From positions 15,683,501 through 15,747,500 of the forward strand of contig NC_092566.1 in the NCBI RefSeq assembly GCF_037975245.1: a DNA stretch of 64,000 nt. The letters are read 5' to 3'. The stretch is from Apostichopus japonicus (taxonomy: Eukaryota; Echinodermata; Holothuroidea; Aspidochirotida; Stichopodidae). Made by a program: the position numbers and the translations under genes. The notes under the pieces are model-generated. The model saw nothing but the letters and a program-made list of their open reading frames with translations. It ran no database searches and was not told where the DNA came from. Shown one piece after another: positions 63,140-64,000 of this stretch. The first letter of the stretch is position 1. Each line of letters starts with the position of its first letter.

Positions 63140-63940
63140 CACCCGGACAGCAAGGGCCTACAATTAGGTGCCTGGAAATTGTCTGGTGTTTCCTTAGACA
63201 GAAAGGACTTTGGCCGCCAGAGTGAGAACAACCTTGGTACTTACGTTTTCTGCCTACGGAGATTCGGAGTATGCCGAACGAGACAGACTCTGCCTACCAT
63301 GGCCTTTCTAACCTTGATCGCTGACTCCTTACCCACACTGTTCCAAGAAGGGAGGCAGGGTGTAGATGATCAAACACTTTCGTTCGGCTGTTGCTGCCTT
63401 CCATCAGGGGCTTCCCCTACGGCTCCACGCCAGGCAGCAACGGCTCGCCTTGACTAAGGTGCCTTCAGTCCTACGGTTTGTGGGGTGCTGATAGTTCTCG
63501 ACCCCTCCTTCTTCGCAAGAACCAGGTTTGGGCTCTCCTACCGGGAGACATCATCATCCCAGAGATCGAGACCTCTTTGATCCCGGAAGACAGACTACAG
63601 TATGGTTTCCCATTAGGGCACTGAAGTGGTACCTCAACAGAACACAAGATCTCTTGGGTGCTTCGACATCTCTGTTCTTCCTCCTTCGAGTGCCCCACTC
63701 AGCAGCCTGGGAGTATACCTTGTCCCGCTGTTTGGTGGAAGCCATCCGCCCTCTGGCTACAGGTCCAGGCAGATCCATGGCTCACAACAGCAGGGGTTTC
63801 ACTGCTTCTACAGCCCTGTTCGCAGGTTTTCCAATAGTGGACATCTGCAAGACGACGGCGTGGAAGACTCCAATCGCTTCGTCGCCTGCTACTTATCGGA
63901 CATATCACAGGCCGATTTGGCTTTGGTCGCTCGATGATAC
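63140..63940 (+). pseudogene. DIRS-type tyrosine recombinase remnant
   Basis: The frame through 63618 reads ALKWYLNRTQ, then VPHSAAWEYTL and SMAHNSRGFTAST (containing an H-x-x-R motif), then DICKTTAWKT near 63862. These match the C-terminal half of DIRS tyrosine recombinases, which integrate circular DNA copies without target duplication. After about 63870 the matching frame shifts, and FVACYLSDISQADLALVAR ends in TGA at 63935-63937; its Tyr is a candidate for the nucleophile. The upstream half (63140-63600) is shredded over several frames, though segments such as QTLPTMAF and ADSLPTLF suggest the core-binding domain. It is not functional as it stands. Confidence 0.65.
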
Positions 63941-64000
63941 GAGCTCCGGGGGTCCCACCCCTCGGGCCTCCCACCATCGGACAGTGCCACTCGGTGCATA

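Overview
This window is animal nuclear DNA: AT-rich, intron-dominated, with short exons bounded by GT/AG splice signals and many microsatellites, minisatellites and decayed retroelements. The one gene I can name is the 5' end of MELK (maternal embryonic leucine zipper kinase) on the + strand. Two exons, at 50988-51094 and 56584-56669, join in phase to give the kinase glycine loop and the catalytic lysine. The style of the repeats (tRNA-headed SINEs, LINE tails ending in ATT repeats, a DIRS-type tyrosine-recombinase retroelement) suggests a marine invertebrate, perhaps an echinoderm. That assignment is an impression, not a demonstration. No bacterial, plasmid or phage features are present.

Layout. 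1-4.18 kb: flank with a 105-bp duplication, an 87-bp tandem array and a dispersed repeat. 4.18-4.51 kb: a candidate first exon (acidic N terminus, good splice donor) preceded by a 39-codon upstream ORF. 4.5-51 kb: a probable very long intron or 5' region. It holds LINE relics (the four recognisable protein relics are all on the - strand), a tRNA-headed SINE fragment, a foldback element at 8.4 kb, a 1.05-kb terminal-inverted-repeat element at 19.4-20.5 kb followed by a 108-bp array, and a 72-bp minisatellite at 24.3-25.1 kb. It also holds a CRE/TATA segment followed by a small candidate exon at 27.8-28.2 kb, and a CpG-rich segment with a TCTCGCGAGA motif at 48.6 kb that is a plausible MELK promoter. 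51.1-56.6 kb: the MELK intron between the two recognised exons, with a compositionally complex segment and a diverged four-copy repeat. 56.7 kb to the end: the next intron, which contains GC-richer DIRS-type retroelement material. That material comprises a leader of about 160-bp hairpin-bearing repeats, a gag-like RS-rich region with internal repeats, an inserted stretch with three NFI-like palindromes and two SINEs, and frame-broken RNase H and tyrosine recombinase remnants.

How it fits together: MELK is read left to right and runs off the right edge; the kinase remainder, UBA and KA1 regions are not in the window. Two upstream candidate first exons (ending at 4511 and 28211) both end in the phase needed to read through the 5' part of exon 50988-51094 into the MELK frame. 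N-terminally extended or alternative-promoter isoforms are therefore possible but unproven. I did not find an undescribed multi-gene system. The most unusual structures are the element with iterated internal termini at 19.4-20.5 kb, the hairpin repeat leader at 58.2-59.15 kb, and the possible long-range MELK first exons.
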